64,000 nt of DNA from Agromyces aurantiacus (GCF_016907355.1 NZ_JAFBBW010000001.1:1674001-1738000); one strand, 5' to 3'; shown: positions 27,005-36,550, counted from the first letter of the stretch. Notes: generated by a model from the sequence alone, not told the origin. Translations and numbers: made by a program.

Positions 27005-29295
27005 ACATCCGCCGGATCATCGCCGTGACCGTCAGCGCGCTGCTCGCCATCGGCCTGGTGGCGGCAGTCGACACCACTCGCGCCCCCGAGGCCGACGCCG
27101 CCGTCGCGAGCGACTTCAAGGCGGGCAACATCATCAGCGACGCCATCTTCTTCGACGGCGCCGCGATGTCGGCGGCCGCCGTCCAGTCGTTCCTGAACTC
27201 GAAGGTGCCGACCTGCGCGAGCGGGTACATCTGCCTCAAGGACTATCGCCAGACGACGTCGAACCGGGCGGCGGAGGCGGGCCGGTGCGACGCGTACACG
27301 GGGGCATCGAACGAGACCGCCGCGACCATCATCGCCAAGGTGGGCATCGCGTGCGGCATCAGCCAGAAGTCGCTCATCGTGCTCCTCGAGAAGGAGCAGA
27401 GCCTCGTCACCGACAGCTCCCCGACCAGCACGCAGTACCGATCGGCCACGGGCTACGGATGTCCGGACACCTCCGCGTGCGATTCGCTCTATTACGGGTT
27501 CTTCAACCAGGTGTACATGGCGGCGCTCCAGTTCAAGCGCTACGCCGCGAACCCCACCGGCTACAACCACATCGCGGGCCGGTGGAACACGATCCTGTAC
27601 AACCCGAACTCCGCGTGCGGATCGAGCCAGGTCTTCATCCAGAACCAGGCGACGGCCGGCCTGTACAACTACACGCCGTACCAGCCGAACGCCGCGGCGC
27701 TCGCCAACCTCTACGGCACCGGCGACTCGTGCAGCGCCTACGGCAACCGCAACTTCTGGCGGCTCCACACCGACTGGTTCGGACCGACGACGACGGTCTC
27801 GAGCCTCGTCCGCTCGTCGACGGATGCCACGGTGTACCTGACCTCGGGCACCTACAAGTACCCCGTGCCGAGCCTGGAGATCCTCTCCGCGCTCGCGCCG
27901 CTCGGCAACGTCACGTTCGTCGCCCAGTCGTACCTGGACAAGTTCCAGACAGCGCACAAGGTCGGACGCGTGCTCCGTTCGGAGAACGGCACCATCTACT
28001 TCTACGACGCCGGCATCAAGCTCGCGTTCACCTCGTGCGACCAGGTCGTCGACTACGGCGGTTCGTGCACGACCGACGGCTACGTGCAACTGACCGACGC
28101 CCAGATCTCCGCCTTCACGACCGGGCCGACCTTGCGTGCCGTCCTCGGCACCACCGCGGGCAGCCGGTACTGGATCAAGGCCGGCCAGAAGCGCGAGATC
28201 CTCGACGACGCGTCCCAGACCGCCGCGGGCATCCCTTCGGGCTACAACGTCCTCACCGAGTCCGCGGTGTCCGCGTTGCCGTTCGGGCAACCGGTGATCC
28301 GTGATTCCGCCTACACCGTGCGTCGCGGCTCGAGCTCGTACTCGCTGCTCGCCGCGGGGGCCGAGCACGCCATCGACGGTTCGCTCACCGCGCCGCTCGG
28401 GTTGCCGGCTCGGGTGGCCGGCGCGCTGCGCACCGAGAGCCTCGCCCTGATCCCCAACGCCGCGTCGCCCTTCGCCGGCGTGGTCCGACCCCCGTCGGGC
28501 ACGGTGAACCAGGTGCTGAGCGACGGCGGGCGCTACGAGTGGTCGGCCAAAGCCGTCGGCGGCGCCGCCCCGTTCGTCACGGTCACGCAGGCGTTCGTCG
28601 ATTCCTACCCGCTCAAGGGCTCCATCGTGGCCGGGTCGGCGATCAAGTCGCCGAGTTCGGCGACGGTCTACCTCGTCACGTCGACGCAGCTGCTCCCAGT
28701 GGGCTCGTGGGATGCGCTGGTCGCCCTGGCCGGGGGCGGCACGCCGAAGATCACGACGGTGGCGGATCGCATCATCGCCGCACTGTCGAAGGGGCCGGTC
28801 GCCCTCGTCGCGGGAACCCTGGTCCGCACGCCCGAGGACGCGACAGTCTGGTACGTGAACGGCATCACGAACAAGGTGCCCATCTCGAGCTTCCTCTATT
28901 CCAACCAGGCCGGGATCACCGGGTGGAGCTACACCACGAAGGCGCGGCTCGATGCGTACCCGAGAGCGGACAAGCTGCTCGGATTCGGCCTCACGTGCGG
29001 GACCACGACCTACGTCAGCGCCGGCGGCACCGTCCATCGCGTCGACCCGACACAGGTGGGTCTCTACCCGTTCAGCTACCTGGCGCTCGACTCGTACGCC
29101 TGCGCGCTCCTGAAGAAGGGCAAGGACGCCAACGAGTTCATCCGCACGCCCGACGGTTCGGTGTACCAACTCGTCGACGGGCAGAAGCGTCCGATCCGCA
29201 CCATGGCTCGCCTCACCGAGTTGAATGGCGGTCGGGGCTGGCTGGATGTCGTTCCGCAGTTCGCGGCGCTGATCCCGACGGGGCCTGCCGCGTGA
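27001..29295 (+). CDS. Secreted protein: Cys-rich lysozyme-like domain plus about nine 55-aa repeats
   Basis: 764 aa. A signal peptide (about 1-34, ADA cleavage) leads into a 230-residue domain with eight cysteines (72, 78, 96, 118, 154, 160, 206, 244) and blocks LIVLLEKEQSLVTD, SATGYGCPDTSACDSLYYGF, QFKRYAANPTGYNHIAG and NRNFWRLHTDWFG. E130/E132 sit where a lysozyme/transglycosylase-type acid could be, but that fold is inference. From about 269 to the end come repeats of about 55 residues, each starting like LVRSSTDATVYL, VLRSENGTIYFY, AIKSPSSATVYL, LVRTPEDATVWYV or FIRTPDGSVYQL and containing a G-x-K-x-P-I/V element. No transmembrane or sorting signal at the C terminus. Probably binds or remodels the wall. 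Confidence 0.8.
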   Translation: MNIRRIIAVTVSALLAIGLVAAVDTTRAPEADAAVASDFKAGNIISDAIFFDGAAMSAAAVQSFLNSKVPTCASGYICLKDYRQTTSNRAAEAGRCDAYTGASNETAATIIAKVGIACGISQKSLIVLLEKEQSLVTDSSPTSTQYRSATGYGCPDTSACDSLYYGFFNQVYMAALQFKRYAANPTGYNHIAGRWNTILYNPNSACGSSQVFIQNQATAGLYNYTPYQPNAAALANLYGTGDSCSAYGNRNFWRLHTDWFGPTTTVSSLVRSSTDATVYLTSGTYKYPVPSLEILSALAPLGNVTFVAQSYLDKFQTAHKVGRVLRSENGTIYFYDAGIKLAFTSCDQVVDYGGSCTTDGYVQLTDAQISAFTTGPTLRAVLGTTAGSRYWIKAGQKREILDDASQTAAGIPSGYNVLTESAVSALPFGQPVIRDSAYTVRRGSSSYSLLAAGAEHAIDGSLTAPLGLPARVAGALRTESLALIPNAASPFAGVVRPPSGTVNQVLSDGGRYEWSAKAVGGAAPFVTVTQAFVDSYPLKGSIVAGSAIKSPSSATVYLVTSTQLLPVGSWDALVALAGGGTPKITTVADRIIAALSKGPVALVAGTLVRTPEDATVWYVNGITNKVPISSFLYSNQAGITGWSYTTKARLDAYPRADKLLGFGLTCGTTTYVSAGGTVHRVDPTQVGLYPFSYLALDSYACALLKKGKDANEFIRTPDGSVYQLVDGQKRPIRTMARLTELNGGRGWLDVVPQFAALIPTGPAA

Positions 29296-29333
29296 GCCGT
29301 CGGCGTCTCGTGGGAACCGGCGGTCCCGGCGGC

Positions 29334-29339
29334 TAGGAT
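29334..29339 (+). promoter_or_regulatory. -10 box TAGGAT for the Gtr-like operon (leaderless)
   Basis: TAGGAT, 6-nt gap, GTG 29346; no Shine-Dalgarno sequence. Confidence 0.6.
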
Positions 29340-29345
29340 CGTCGG

Positions 29346-30842
29346 GTGCCCGCGCCATCCACGGGGCAGACGTCTGCCCGCACACTCCTCCTGCTCGTCG
29401 TGACGCCGTTGCTCGCGCTCGTCGCCCTCGGAGCGTGGGCGCTCGCATCTCCCGTCGGCGCGAGCCCCGACGACGACTTCCACCTGGCCAATATCTGGTG
29501 CTCGACCGGCGAGATCGAGGGCACGTGCGAGACGATCCCCGACCAGCCGACGGAGCGGCTCGTGCCCGAGACGCTCGCCAATGCGGCCGAGTGCTTCAAG
29601 TGGCAGGGCGACGTGAGTGCGGCCTGTTCGACGGCGGATTCGCCCGACCGGATGGCGACGACCGATCGCATCAACGCCGGCGGGTACCCGCCCGTGTACT
29701 ACGTGACAATGGGGCTGATCGCGGGCGACACGTTCGACGCGCCGTCGGTGATCGGACTCCGAATGGTCAATGCGGTCCTCTTCGTCGGCATGGCGCTCGC
29801 CCTGTACCTCCTGCTCCCGCTTCGCCTGAAGTCCGCCTCGCTGTGGATGTGGCTGATCGGACTGGTGCCATTGGGAGTCTTCCTCCTGGCCTCGAACAAC
29901 CCCAGCGCGTGGGCGATCATCAGCGGCGGTACGGTGTGGCTCGCGACCTACGGCTACTACGTCGCCGACGGATGGCGACGATGGACCCTGCTCGGGCTCG
30001 CACTGCTCGCGATGGCGATGGGCGCGGGCGCGCGGGCGGATGCGGCGGTCTACGCCGGGATCGGGATCGTCGTCGCCTCAGTCCTCGCGGCCGAGCGGTC
30101 GCGCCGGTACCTCTTCTCGGTGCTGCCGTTCGCCGTGGCAGGCGTGCTCGCCGCGATCGCCTTCTTCGCCGCACGGCAGTCGAGCGTGCTCTCGGTCGGG
30201 CTCACGGGAAGCTCGCACCCGTCCGAGCTCAACCTGCCGGGCCTGATCTTCCGGAACCTGACCGAGGTGCCCTCGCTGTGGGCCGGCGTGTTCGGCACCT
30301 GGCAGCTCGGATGGCTGGACACCGAGATGCCGGCGATCGTCTGGGCCTCGTCGCTCGGCGTGTTCGCCGCCGTGTGCTTCCTGGGGCTGCGCTCGATCTC
30401 CTGGCGCAAGTGGACCGCTCTCGCCATCTTGTGGGTCGCGCTGATCCTCGTTCCCGTGTGGGTGCTCGTGCAGAGCCGGGTCATCGTCGGTGCCGAGGTG
30501 CAGCCGCGGTACATCCTCCCGCTCATGGTCATGCTCGGCGGGGTCGCGCTGCTGCAGCTCCCGGGCCGTCTCATCGATCCGACACGGACGCAGCTCTGGG
30601 TGGTCGGCGTCGCACTCGCGCTCGCCAACGCGGTGGCGCTTCACACGAACATCCGCCGCTACATCTCGGGCGACGAGGTGGCCGACTGGAACCTCAACCG
30701 CCATGTCGAGTGGTGGTGGGACATGCCGATCACGCCCATGGTGGTGTGGGCCATCGGCACCATCGCGTTCGCAGGGTGCGTGGGCCTGGTGCTCTGGGCG
30801 ATCGCCCGTTTCTCCGGCTCCCGGCGATCGGTCGCGGCGTGA
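29346..30842 (+). CDS. DUF2142-type multi-TM membrane protein, probable GT-C enzyme
   Basis: 498 aa with about 11 hydrophobic segments. After the first helix comes ASPVGASPDDDFHLANIWC, an acidic motif in the first external loop as in GT-C glycosyltransferases, and an extracytoplasmic stretch with Cys residues (CSTGEIEGTC, ECFKW) before GYPPVYYVTMGL. DUF2142 proteins are common in wall-glycan loci and are thought to use polyprenyl-phosphate sugars. Leaderless GTG start. First gene of an operon with a GtrA flippase and a GT2; a related protein lies at 54892-56472. Confidence 0.78.
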   Translation: MPAPSTGQTSARTLLLLVVTPLLALVALGAWALASPVGASPDDDFHLANIWCSTGEIEGTCETIPDQPTERLVPETLANAAECFKWQGDVSAACSTADSPDRMATTDRINAGGYPPVYYVTMGLIAGDTFDAPSVIGLRMVNAVLFVGMALALYLLLPLRLKSASLWMWLIGLVPLGVFLLASNNPSAWAIISGGTVWLATYGYYVADGWRRWTLLGLALLAMAMGAGARADAAVYAGIGIVVASVLAAERSRRYLFSVLPFAVAGVLAAIAFFAARQSSVLSVGLTGSSHPSELNLPGLIFRNLTEVPSLWAGVFGTWQLGWLDTEMPAIVWASSLGVFAAVCFLGLRSISWRKWTALAILWVALILVPVWVLVQSRVIVGAEVQPRYILPLMVMLGGVALLQLPGRLIDPTRTQLWVVGVALALANAVALHTNIRRYISGDEVADWNLNRHVEWWWDMPITPMVVWAIGTIAFAGCVGLVLWAIARFSGSRRSVAA

Positions 30843-31240
30843 GCGGGGTCGGACGCTACCTCCTGGCCGGTCTCCTTGCCTTCGCCGTGGACTTCGGCCT
30901 GCTCTTCGTCCTCAGGGACGTGCTCGGCTGGCCGACGGCCTGGGCTGCGGGCGTCGCGTTCCTCGTCAGCTTCGCGTTCACGTACACGATCCAGCGCACC
31001 CTGGGATTCATGTCCCACGCGCCGCACGGCCGCGCGCTGGTCCGGTACACGATCCTGGTCGCGGTGAACACGGTCGCGACCGCCGTCATCGTGTCGCTGA
31101 TCGACCAGACGGCCGCCGGGTGGGCGATCGGCAAGGTGGTCGCGACCGCGGCGACGACCGTCTGGAACTACTTCGCATACCGGTGGTGGGTGTTCGCCGC
31201 CGATCGGCCCACCGACTCGCCGAGCGTCCGGGAGGCGTGA
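30839..31240 (+). CDS. GtrA-family flippase-like protein
   Basis: 133 aa, four transmembrane helices: YLLAGLLAFAVDFGLLFVLR, the AFLVSFAFTYTIQRTLGF segment, YTILVAVNTVATAVIVSL and TTVWNYFAYRWWVFAAD, the family's closing motif. Likely flips a polyprenyl-phosphate sugar made by the next gene product. GTGA overlap with the upstream gene and TGATG overlap with the downstream GT2 show tight coupling. Confidence 0.87.
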   Translation: MSGVGRYLLAGLLAFAVDFGLLFVLRDVLGWPTAWAAGVAFLVSFAFTYTIQRTLGFMSHAPHGRALVRYTILVAVNTVATAVIVSLIDQTAAGWAIGKVVATAATTVWNYFAYRWWVFAADRPTDSPSVREA

Positions 31241-32205
31241 TGTTCCAAGGTGCACGGATCGCCGCGATCGTCCCCGCGTACAACGAGGAGCGGATGATCG
31301 GCAAGGTCATCTCCTCGATGCCCGCCTTCGTCGATCACATCGTGATCGTCGACGACTGCAGCAGCGACGGCACGAGCGAGGCGGTTGCAGCGCAAGCCGA
31401 CCCGCGGGTCGAGTTGATCCGCCACGAGACGAACACGGGCGTCGGGGGCGCCATCATCACGGGGCACCGTGCGGCGATGGCCGCCGGAGCCGATGTCGAC
31501 GTGGTCATGGCCGGAGACGCGCAGATGGACCCGGCGCACCTGCCCGCGTTGCTCGAGCGCGTGACGACCCACGGCTACGGTTTCGCGAAGGCGAACCGAT
31601 TCTTCTCCCCGGAGTCGTTCAGGGGGATGCCGCGGCACCGGATCTTCGGCAACATCGCGCTCTCGTTCATGACCAAGCTCGCGAGCGGATACTGGCATCT
31701 GTTCGATCCCCAGAACGGCTACACGGCCATCCGTACGGAGGTCCTTCGCCGCATCGACCTGGACCGGGTCGCACCGCGCTACAGCTTCGAGAACGACCTG
31801 CTCATCCACCTGAACATCCTCCAGGTCTCGGCCGTCGACGTGCCCATCCCCGCCGTCTACGGCGCCGAGGTCTCGAGCATCCGCCTGCGCAAGGTCGTCC
31901 CGGAACTCGTGTCGCTGCTCACGCGGGGGTTCTGGCGCCGGATCTGGTATCGCTATGTCCTCTGGTCCTTCTCTCCGATCGCGCTGCTGCTCATCCTGGG
32001 CTTGGCCCTCGTCGCCTTCGGCCTGGCGGTGGCGATCTGGGTGTGCTTCCAGATCGCCGGTTCGGTCGTCGCGACCGCGGCGACCGTGATGCTGGCCGCC
32101 CTTCCGCTCATGCTGGGCACGCAGATGCTGATCAGTGCGCTCCAGCTCGACATCCAGGCCAGTCCGTCGACGCCGGACCTCGAGCCGTTCGCCACCGAGC
32201 CGTGA
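31240..32205 (+). CDS. GT2 polyprenyl-phosphate sugar transferase (GtrB/DPM-like)
   Basis: 321 aa. DPM-type GT-A domain: IAAIVPAYNEERMIGKVI, IVIVDDCSSDGTSEA, NTGVGGAIITGHRAA, VMAGDAQMDP and the RHRIFGNIALSFMTKLASG interface helix, then NGYTAIR. Two C-terminal hydrophobic helices (about 240-300) anchor it. It should make a polyprenyl-phosphate-linked sugar for the GtrA flippase and the flanking GT-C-like proteins. Ribosome site GGGAGG precedes the ATG. Confidence 0.87.
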   Translation: MFQGARIAAIVPAYNEERMIGKVISSMPAFVDHIVIVDDCSSDGTSEAVAAQADPRVELIRHETNTGVGGAIITGHRAAMAAGADVDVVMAGDAQMDPAHLPALLERVTTHGYGFAKANRFFSPESFRGMPRHRIFGNIALSFMTKLASGYWHLFDPQNGYTAIRTEVLRRIDLDRVAPRYSFENDLLIHLNILQVSAVDVPIPAVYGAEVSSIRLRKVVPELVSLLTRGFWRRIWYRYVLWSFSPIALLLILGLALVAFGLAVAIWVCFQIAGSVVATAATVMLAALPLMLGTQMLISALQLDIQASPSTPDLEPFATEP

Positions 32206-32267
32206 GCCCCAGTCCTGATTGCCGGGCGGCGCTCGTCGGCGCCGCCACCACCCAAGGAGACTCCACC

Positions 32268-33428
32268 ATGACCACCGCATCCGCGAGCCGGTGGCGAGGC
32301 CACTCCGCGTCGATCCTCGCGTGGGCGATCGTCCTCGTCGGGTTCGTCGTCGGCTATGTCTCGATGGTCCGCACGCGCCCGCTGTACGCGCCCGACTCGG
32401 CCCACTACCTCGCCAAGGCGTTCTGGTTCCTCGGAGCGAGCCCCCAGGAGGCGCATGATCGCGTCGCGGCATTTGCCGCGGGGTACGGCATCACCGAGAT
32501 CCCCGGCGTCGAGCGCATGTTCGAGTGGGGGCTCGTCCAACCGCGGGTCGTCCTCTCCGCGATCGCGACGCCGTTCGTCGCGGCGTTCGGGCCCATCGGA
32601 CTCGCGGTCACGACGGCGTTCATCTCCCTCGCCCTCATCATCGTCCTCACGGTGCTGCTGATGCGTCGGGTCGGCAATGTGCCGGCGGTGGCGGTCATGC
32701 TCATGGTGACGACCAGCGCCTACCTCGTGTTCTACAACGGCGCGATGCTCACTGAGTCCCTCTCGGCGCTCCTCACTGCGCTCACGCTCATGGCCGCGTG
32801 GCGCTACATCCGGCAACCGCGTGCCTGGCTCCTGGTCGTCATGGGCGCGCTGACGGTGACCTCGGCGTTCACACGCCAGGCGACCCTCATCGTCGCGGGG
32901 GCGTTCCTCGGGGCCTGGCTCTTCGGGATGCTCGTGAGCCGGTCGTGGCGGAGCCCGTGGATGTGGCCCGCTGTCGTGGTCACCGGGGCGAGCCTCGGCA
33001 GCCAGGTCCTCCAGGCGATCCTGTTCCCCTCGTTCTCCCAGGCGGACCAGTTCATCAAGCAGACCGGTGCGGAGACGCTCGGCGGCGCGATCCTCGCCAT
33101 CCCGCGGATGGCGCTGAAGATCCTGGCGACCGACGTGTACAACTACCTCGCCAACGATCCGGTGCTGCTCGTCTTCATCCTCGTCTCGCTGGCCGGGATC
33201 GTCCTGTTCTGGCGGCGATCCGAGGCGCACCTGCTCGTCGGCGCGATCCTCGCGATCTCGCTGTACAACATCACCAACGGCACACCGACCGCGTTCCGCT
33301 ACGCGATCCCCGGTCTCGTGTTCTACGTGGCGATGGTCGGGATCGTGATCCGGTCGGTGGCGAAGCCTCAGCGCGGCTCGCAGGAGGTCGACCTCTCGGA
33401 GCAGCGCGGCGCGTACGTCGCCGGGTGA
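32268..33428 (+). CDS. Multi-TM glycosyltransferase-like membrane protein
   Basis: 386 aa, about nine to ten hydrophobic helices. The first external loop has RTRPLYAPDSAHYLAKAF, an acidic motif like those in GT-C (family 39-like) enzymes. The long second loop (ASPQEAHDRVAAFAAGYG, then PGVERMFEWGLVQPR) precedes further helices. It probably transfers a lipid-linked sugar on the outer face. AAGGAGA lies 9 nt before the ATG. Last gene of the Gtr-like unit, 62 nt after the GT2. No family name assigned with certainty. Confidence 0.72.
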   Translation: MTTASASRWRGHSASILAWAIVLVGFVVGYVSMVRTRPLYAPDSAHYLAKAFWFLGASPQEAHDRVAAFAAGYGITEIPGVERMFEWGLVQPRVVLSAIATPFVAAFGPIGLAVTTAFISLALIIVLTVLLMRRVGNVPAVAVMLMVTTSAYLVFYNGAMLTESLSALLTALTLMAAWRYIRQPRAWLLVVMGALTVTSAFTRQATLIVAGAFLGAWLFGMLVSRSWRSPWMWPAVVVTGASLGSQVLQAILFPSFSQADQFIKQTGAETLGGAILAIPRMALKILATDVYNYLANDPVLLVFILVSLAGIVLFWRRSEAHLLVGAILAISLYNITNGTPTAFRYAIPGLVFYVAMVGIVIRSVAKPQRGSQEVDLSEQRGAYVAG

Positions 33429-33435
33429 GCCGCCC

Positions 33436-35454
33436 TCAGCCGACCGCGTCCGCGAGCGCAGGTGCCAGGTAGCGCACGTAACTCGCGGTGAGGTGGTTCA
33501 CGTCGCGATACACCAGCAGGTCGTGGACGACGACCGGGCACTCCACCTGGTCGCAGAGGTAGGGCGTCAGGTCCACGAAGGTGCCTCCGGCCGCCTCGAC
33601 CGAGGTGCGCTCGGCCTCGGTCTGGGCGGCGTCGAGTGCCTCGGCGCGAAGGGCGGAACATGGGCGCACGTCCTCCAGGTGCGATGAGATGCAGAGCGAG
33701 GGTGCGGCTCTGAAGCGCGGCGTGTCGGCGATGACGAGGACCCTGCTCCCGGCTTGGCGCATCGCCGCCACCGCACGGGCCGTGCCGTCCGCCCACGTCG
33801 TCAGGCGGGCCTCGGGATCGTCCACGCCGTCGATGGCGTAGGCCGCGTAGCTGGAGAACACCACGAGGTCCGGCGGGTTCGCGGTCAACTCCGCCATCAC
33901 CGCCGCTCGCCAGCGGTCGCATGAGAGGTAGGGCACGTTCTTGTCCAGTACCGTGACGTCGACGGCGGGGCAGGACGACTTGGTGTAGGCGCGGATCGCC
34001 AGGTCGGAATCGGTGCCCGCCAATGCCTCGAGTGCGGGCAGCCATTGCGCCGAGTGCGAATCGCCGAACAGTGCGACGTGGAAGCTCCCGTCCGGGTTGC
34101 CGTACGCGCAGTCCTGGACCGACTCGGCCGAGACGTCGTGATGGCATCCGTCCGGGTACACCGCCGGGATGTCCTCGCTCGCGGTCTCGAGCGAGGGCGT
34201 GAGATTCGCGGGCACGTACGTTGCGGCGGCCGGCGGCGACGTGGGGTGGTCGGGGGCGGCCTCGACCGCGGGGCCGCCGGAGAGCTGGCGGCCGGCAGAC
34301 CAGGCGACTCCGCCGCCGAGCAGCAGGGCGAGCACTCCGGTGACGGCGGCGGTCGCGAGCAACGTGACCCGCGGGCGCCGACGAACAAGCCGCGCGGGTG
34401 CGCGCATCGGTTCCTCCACGAACCGGAACAGCGCCCAGGCGAGCGGTACGGCCAGGACGATGCCGAGAGCGATGGTCGCCCAGACCGGCAGCGGCCGCTC
34501 GTACCCGATCGCCGCCTGGGGGATGACGAGCAGCGGCCAGTGCACGAGGTACAGCGAGTAGGAGATCAGGCCGATCCACTGCATCGGGCGCACCGCGAGC
34601 ATCGCGCGAGGGCTCCACGGCGAGGGGGTCGTCCCGAAGTAGATGACCGCCGCCGTGCCGGTCACCGGAAGCACGGCCGCGGAACCCGGGAACGGAGTGG
34701 CGTCGTCGAACGCGATCGCGGCAGCGGCGATCATCCCGATTCCGAGCCATCCACCGGTCGCGGCGATCCACGGCGCGACCCGCGGGGTGCGCCCGAGCAC
34801 GGCGGCGCCGACCAGCGCGCCCGCGAGCAGTTCCCATGCGCGGGTCGGAAGCAGGAAGAACGCGATCGGCGGGCTCGTCCTGGTCAGCAGGATGCATGCC
34901 GCGAGGCTGACGGCCGCGAGGAGGGCGATCCCCGTGACGACGAGCGCGCGCCGGCCACGGCACATGAGCGCGAGACCGAGGAGGGCCAGGGGCCAGAGCA
35001 GATAGAACTGCTCCTCGACGCCGAGCGACCAGAAGTGCTGGTAGGGCGAAGGCGAGTGATCCGCGAGGTAGTCGGTGTTCTGTGCGGCGAACCACACGTT
35101 CGGCACGTAGAGCACCGTGGCGAATGCATCCCTGAGCACTCGTTCGACTCCCAGCGGGGGAAAGAACAGGACGACGGCGACGGCGGTCAGACCCGCGACG
35201 ACGAACGACGCCGGAAGGATCCGGCGCGCGCGCCGAGCATAGAACTGGCCGAACGAGAGCCTCCCGTCGCGCTCGATCGACTCCAGCAGGTGACTGGAGA
35301 TCAGGAACCCCGAGATGACGAAGAAGACGTCGACCCCGACGTACCCGCCCGGCACGCCCGGGACGCCGGCGTGGTAGAGCAGCACCAGCCCGACGGCGAT
35401 GGCCCTCAGCCCCTGGATGTCCGGTCGGAACCGGCTGCGATCGAGACGGGTCAC
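33436..35454 (-). CDS. Acyltransferase-3 / SGNH fusion (OafA-type glycan O-acetylase)
   Basis: 672 aa. The N-terminal acyltransferase-3 domain (about 10-350, ten helices) has FRPDIQGLRAIAVGLVLLYHA, GYVGVDVFFVISGFLIS, FYARRARRILPA and the FWSLGVEEQFYLLWPL block. A linker and an extra helix lead to a C-terminal SGNH domain with block I VALFGDSHSAQWLP and block V DVNHLTASYVRYLAP. Such fusions O-acetylate surface polysaccharides. GTG 35454 is chosen because GAGG lies 8 nt upstream, right after the wecB stop; ATG 35484 would overlap wecB by 20 nt. Confidence 0.92.
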   Translation of the reverse strand: MTRLDRSRFRPDIQGLRAIAVGLVLLYHAGVPGVPGGYVGVDVFFVISGFLISSHLLESIERDGRLSFGQFYARRARRILPASFVVAGLTAVAVVLFFPPLGVERVLRDAFATVLYVPNVWFAAQNTDYLADHSPSPYQHFWSLGVEEQFYLLWPLALLGLALMCRGRRALVVTGIALLAAVSLAACILLTRTSPPIAFFLLPTRAWELLAGALVGAAVLGRTPRVAPWIAATGGWLGIGMIAAAAIAFDDATPFPGSAAVLPVTGTAAVIYFGTTPSPWSPRAMLAVRPMQWIGLISYSLYLVHWPLLVIPQAAIGYERPLPVWATIALGIVLAVPLAWALFRFVEEPMRAPARLVRRRPRVTLLATAAVTGVLALLLGGGVAWSAGRQLSGGPAVEAAPDHPTSPPAAATYVPANLTPSLETASEDIPAVYPDGCHHDVSAESVQDCAYGNPDGSFHVALFGDSHSAQWLPALEALAGTDSDLAIRAYTKSSCPAVDVTVLDKNVPYLSCDRWRAAVMAELTANPPDLVVFSSYAAYAIDGVDDPEARLTTWADGTARAVAAMRQAGSRVLVIADTPRFRAAPSLCISSHLEDVRPCSALRAEALDAAQTEAERTSVEAAGGTFVDLTPYLCDQVECPVVVHDLLVYRDVNHLTASYVRYLAPALADAVG

Positions 35455-35464
35455 ACCCGCAGCC

Positions 35465-36550
35465 TCATGCCGTGGCGGCCGCACCGACCGAGTGCTCGGC
35501 CAGCGCCGCGATCACGCGCTCGGCGGCGTGTCCGTCGCCGTAGGGCATGGCGTCCGTCTGGTGGGGGATCGGTCGCGTCACTGCGGCGGCGATCTCAGCG
35601 GGCGTGTCGGCCAGCAGGTTCCAGCCGAGCTCCACCGTCTCGACCCACTCGGTCTCCGTGCGCACGGTCGTGCAGGGTACCCGCAGCAGGAACGCCTCCT
35701 TCTGCAGACCGCCCGAATCCGTGACGACGCCCGCGCTCGAGACGGCCGCCGCGATGAGGTCGGGGTAGGCCATGGGCGCGTGCGCGATGAGCGAACCCTG
35801 CGAGAGATCCAGCCCGTGCGCAGCGGCCTTGGCCACCAGCCGGGGGTGCGCGAGCAGCACGACCGGCTTGTCGAGCGCGCTGAGCGCGCCGATGATGCCG
35901 GCGAGTCTTGTCGGGTCGTCGGTGTTCTCGGCGCGGTGGATCGTCGAGACGTAGAAGCTCCCAGGCTCGAGCGCGAGTTCCTCCACCGGCTGCGATCGCC
36001 GGCCCGAGACGGCGTCCCTCACCTCGTACAGCACATCGGTCATGACGTCGCCGACGAGGACCGACCGGTTCGCGAGACCCTCGGCGGCGAGGTGCTCCAT
36101 CGCCACCTGCGTCGGCGCGAGCAGCAGGTCGGCGGCGTGATCGGTCAGGACCCGGTTGTGCTCCTCGGGCATGCGGCGGTTGAAGGAGCGCAAGCCGGCT
36201 TCCAGATGGGCCACCGGCAGGTGCATCTTCACCGCCGAGAGCGCTGCGGCCACGGTCGAGTTCGTGTCGCCGTACACCAGCACCCAATCGGGCCGGTGCT
36301 CGTCGAAGACGGCATCGAGCGCCCCGAGCATCGCCCCGGTCTGAACGCCGTGCGATCCGCTGCCGACTCCCAGGTGCACGTCGGGCGTGCCGATGCCCAA
36401 GTCGTCGAAGAACACGTCGGAGAGCATCGGGTCGTAGTGCTGTCCCGTGTGCACGATGACGTGGTCGACGGATGCCGCGGTCGCGGCCTTCGCGATGGGA
36501 GCGAGCTTGACGAACTGGGGGCGCGCGCCGACGACGCTGACGATCTTCAC
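35465..36550 (-). CDS. wecB: UDP-GlcNAc 2-epimerase (non-hydrolysing; WecB/WbpI family)
   Basis: 361 aa. KIVSVVGARPQFVKLAPIAKA, VIVHTGQHYDPMLSDVFF, VYGDTNSTVAAALSAVKM with VAHLEAGLRSFNRRMPEEHNR, and TDSGGLQKEAFLL are all intact. The enzyme interconverts UDP-GlcNAc and UDP-ManNAc; WbpI homologues act instead on UDP-GlcNAc(3NAc)A. Which substrate applies here cannot be decided from motifs, but the WbpB/E/D-like set at 48.5-51.2 kb makes the second possible. Near-leaderless GTG start, divergent from the GT4 gene at 36616. Confidence 0.92.
   Translation of the reverse strand: MKIVSVVGARPQFVKLAPIAKAATAASVDHVIVHTGQHYDPMLSDVFFDDLGIGTPDVHLGVGSGSHGVQTGAMLGALDAVFDEHRPDWVLVYGDTNSTVAAALSAVKMHLPVAHLEAGLRSFNRRMPEEHNRVLTDHAADLLLAPTQVAMEHLAAEGLANRSVLVGDVMTDVLYEVRDAVSGRRSQPVEELALEPGSFYVSTIHRAENTDDPTRLAGIIGALSALDKPVVLLAHPRLVAKAAAHGLDLSQGSLIAHAPMAYPDLIAAAVSSAGVVTDSGGLQKEAFLLRVPCTTVRTETEWVETVELGWNLLADTPAEIAAAVTRPIPHQTDAMPYGDGHAAERVIAALAEHSVGAAATA

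Noticed and set aside
26947-29448. 833-aa minus-strand frame opposite the repeat protein
   Set aside because: Mirrors the codon positions of the real gene and has shadow composition without a signal or motif.
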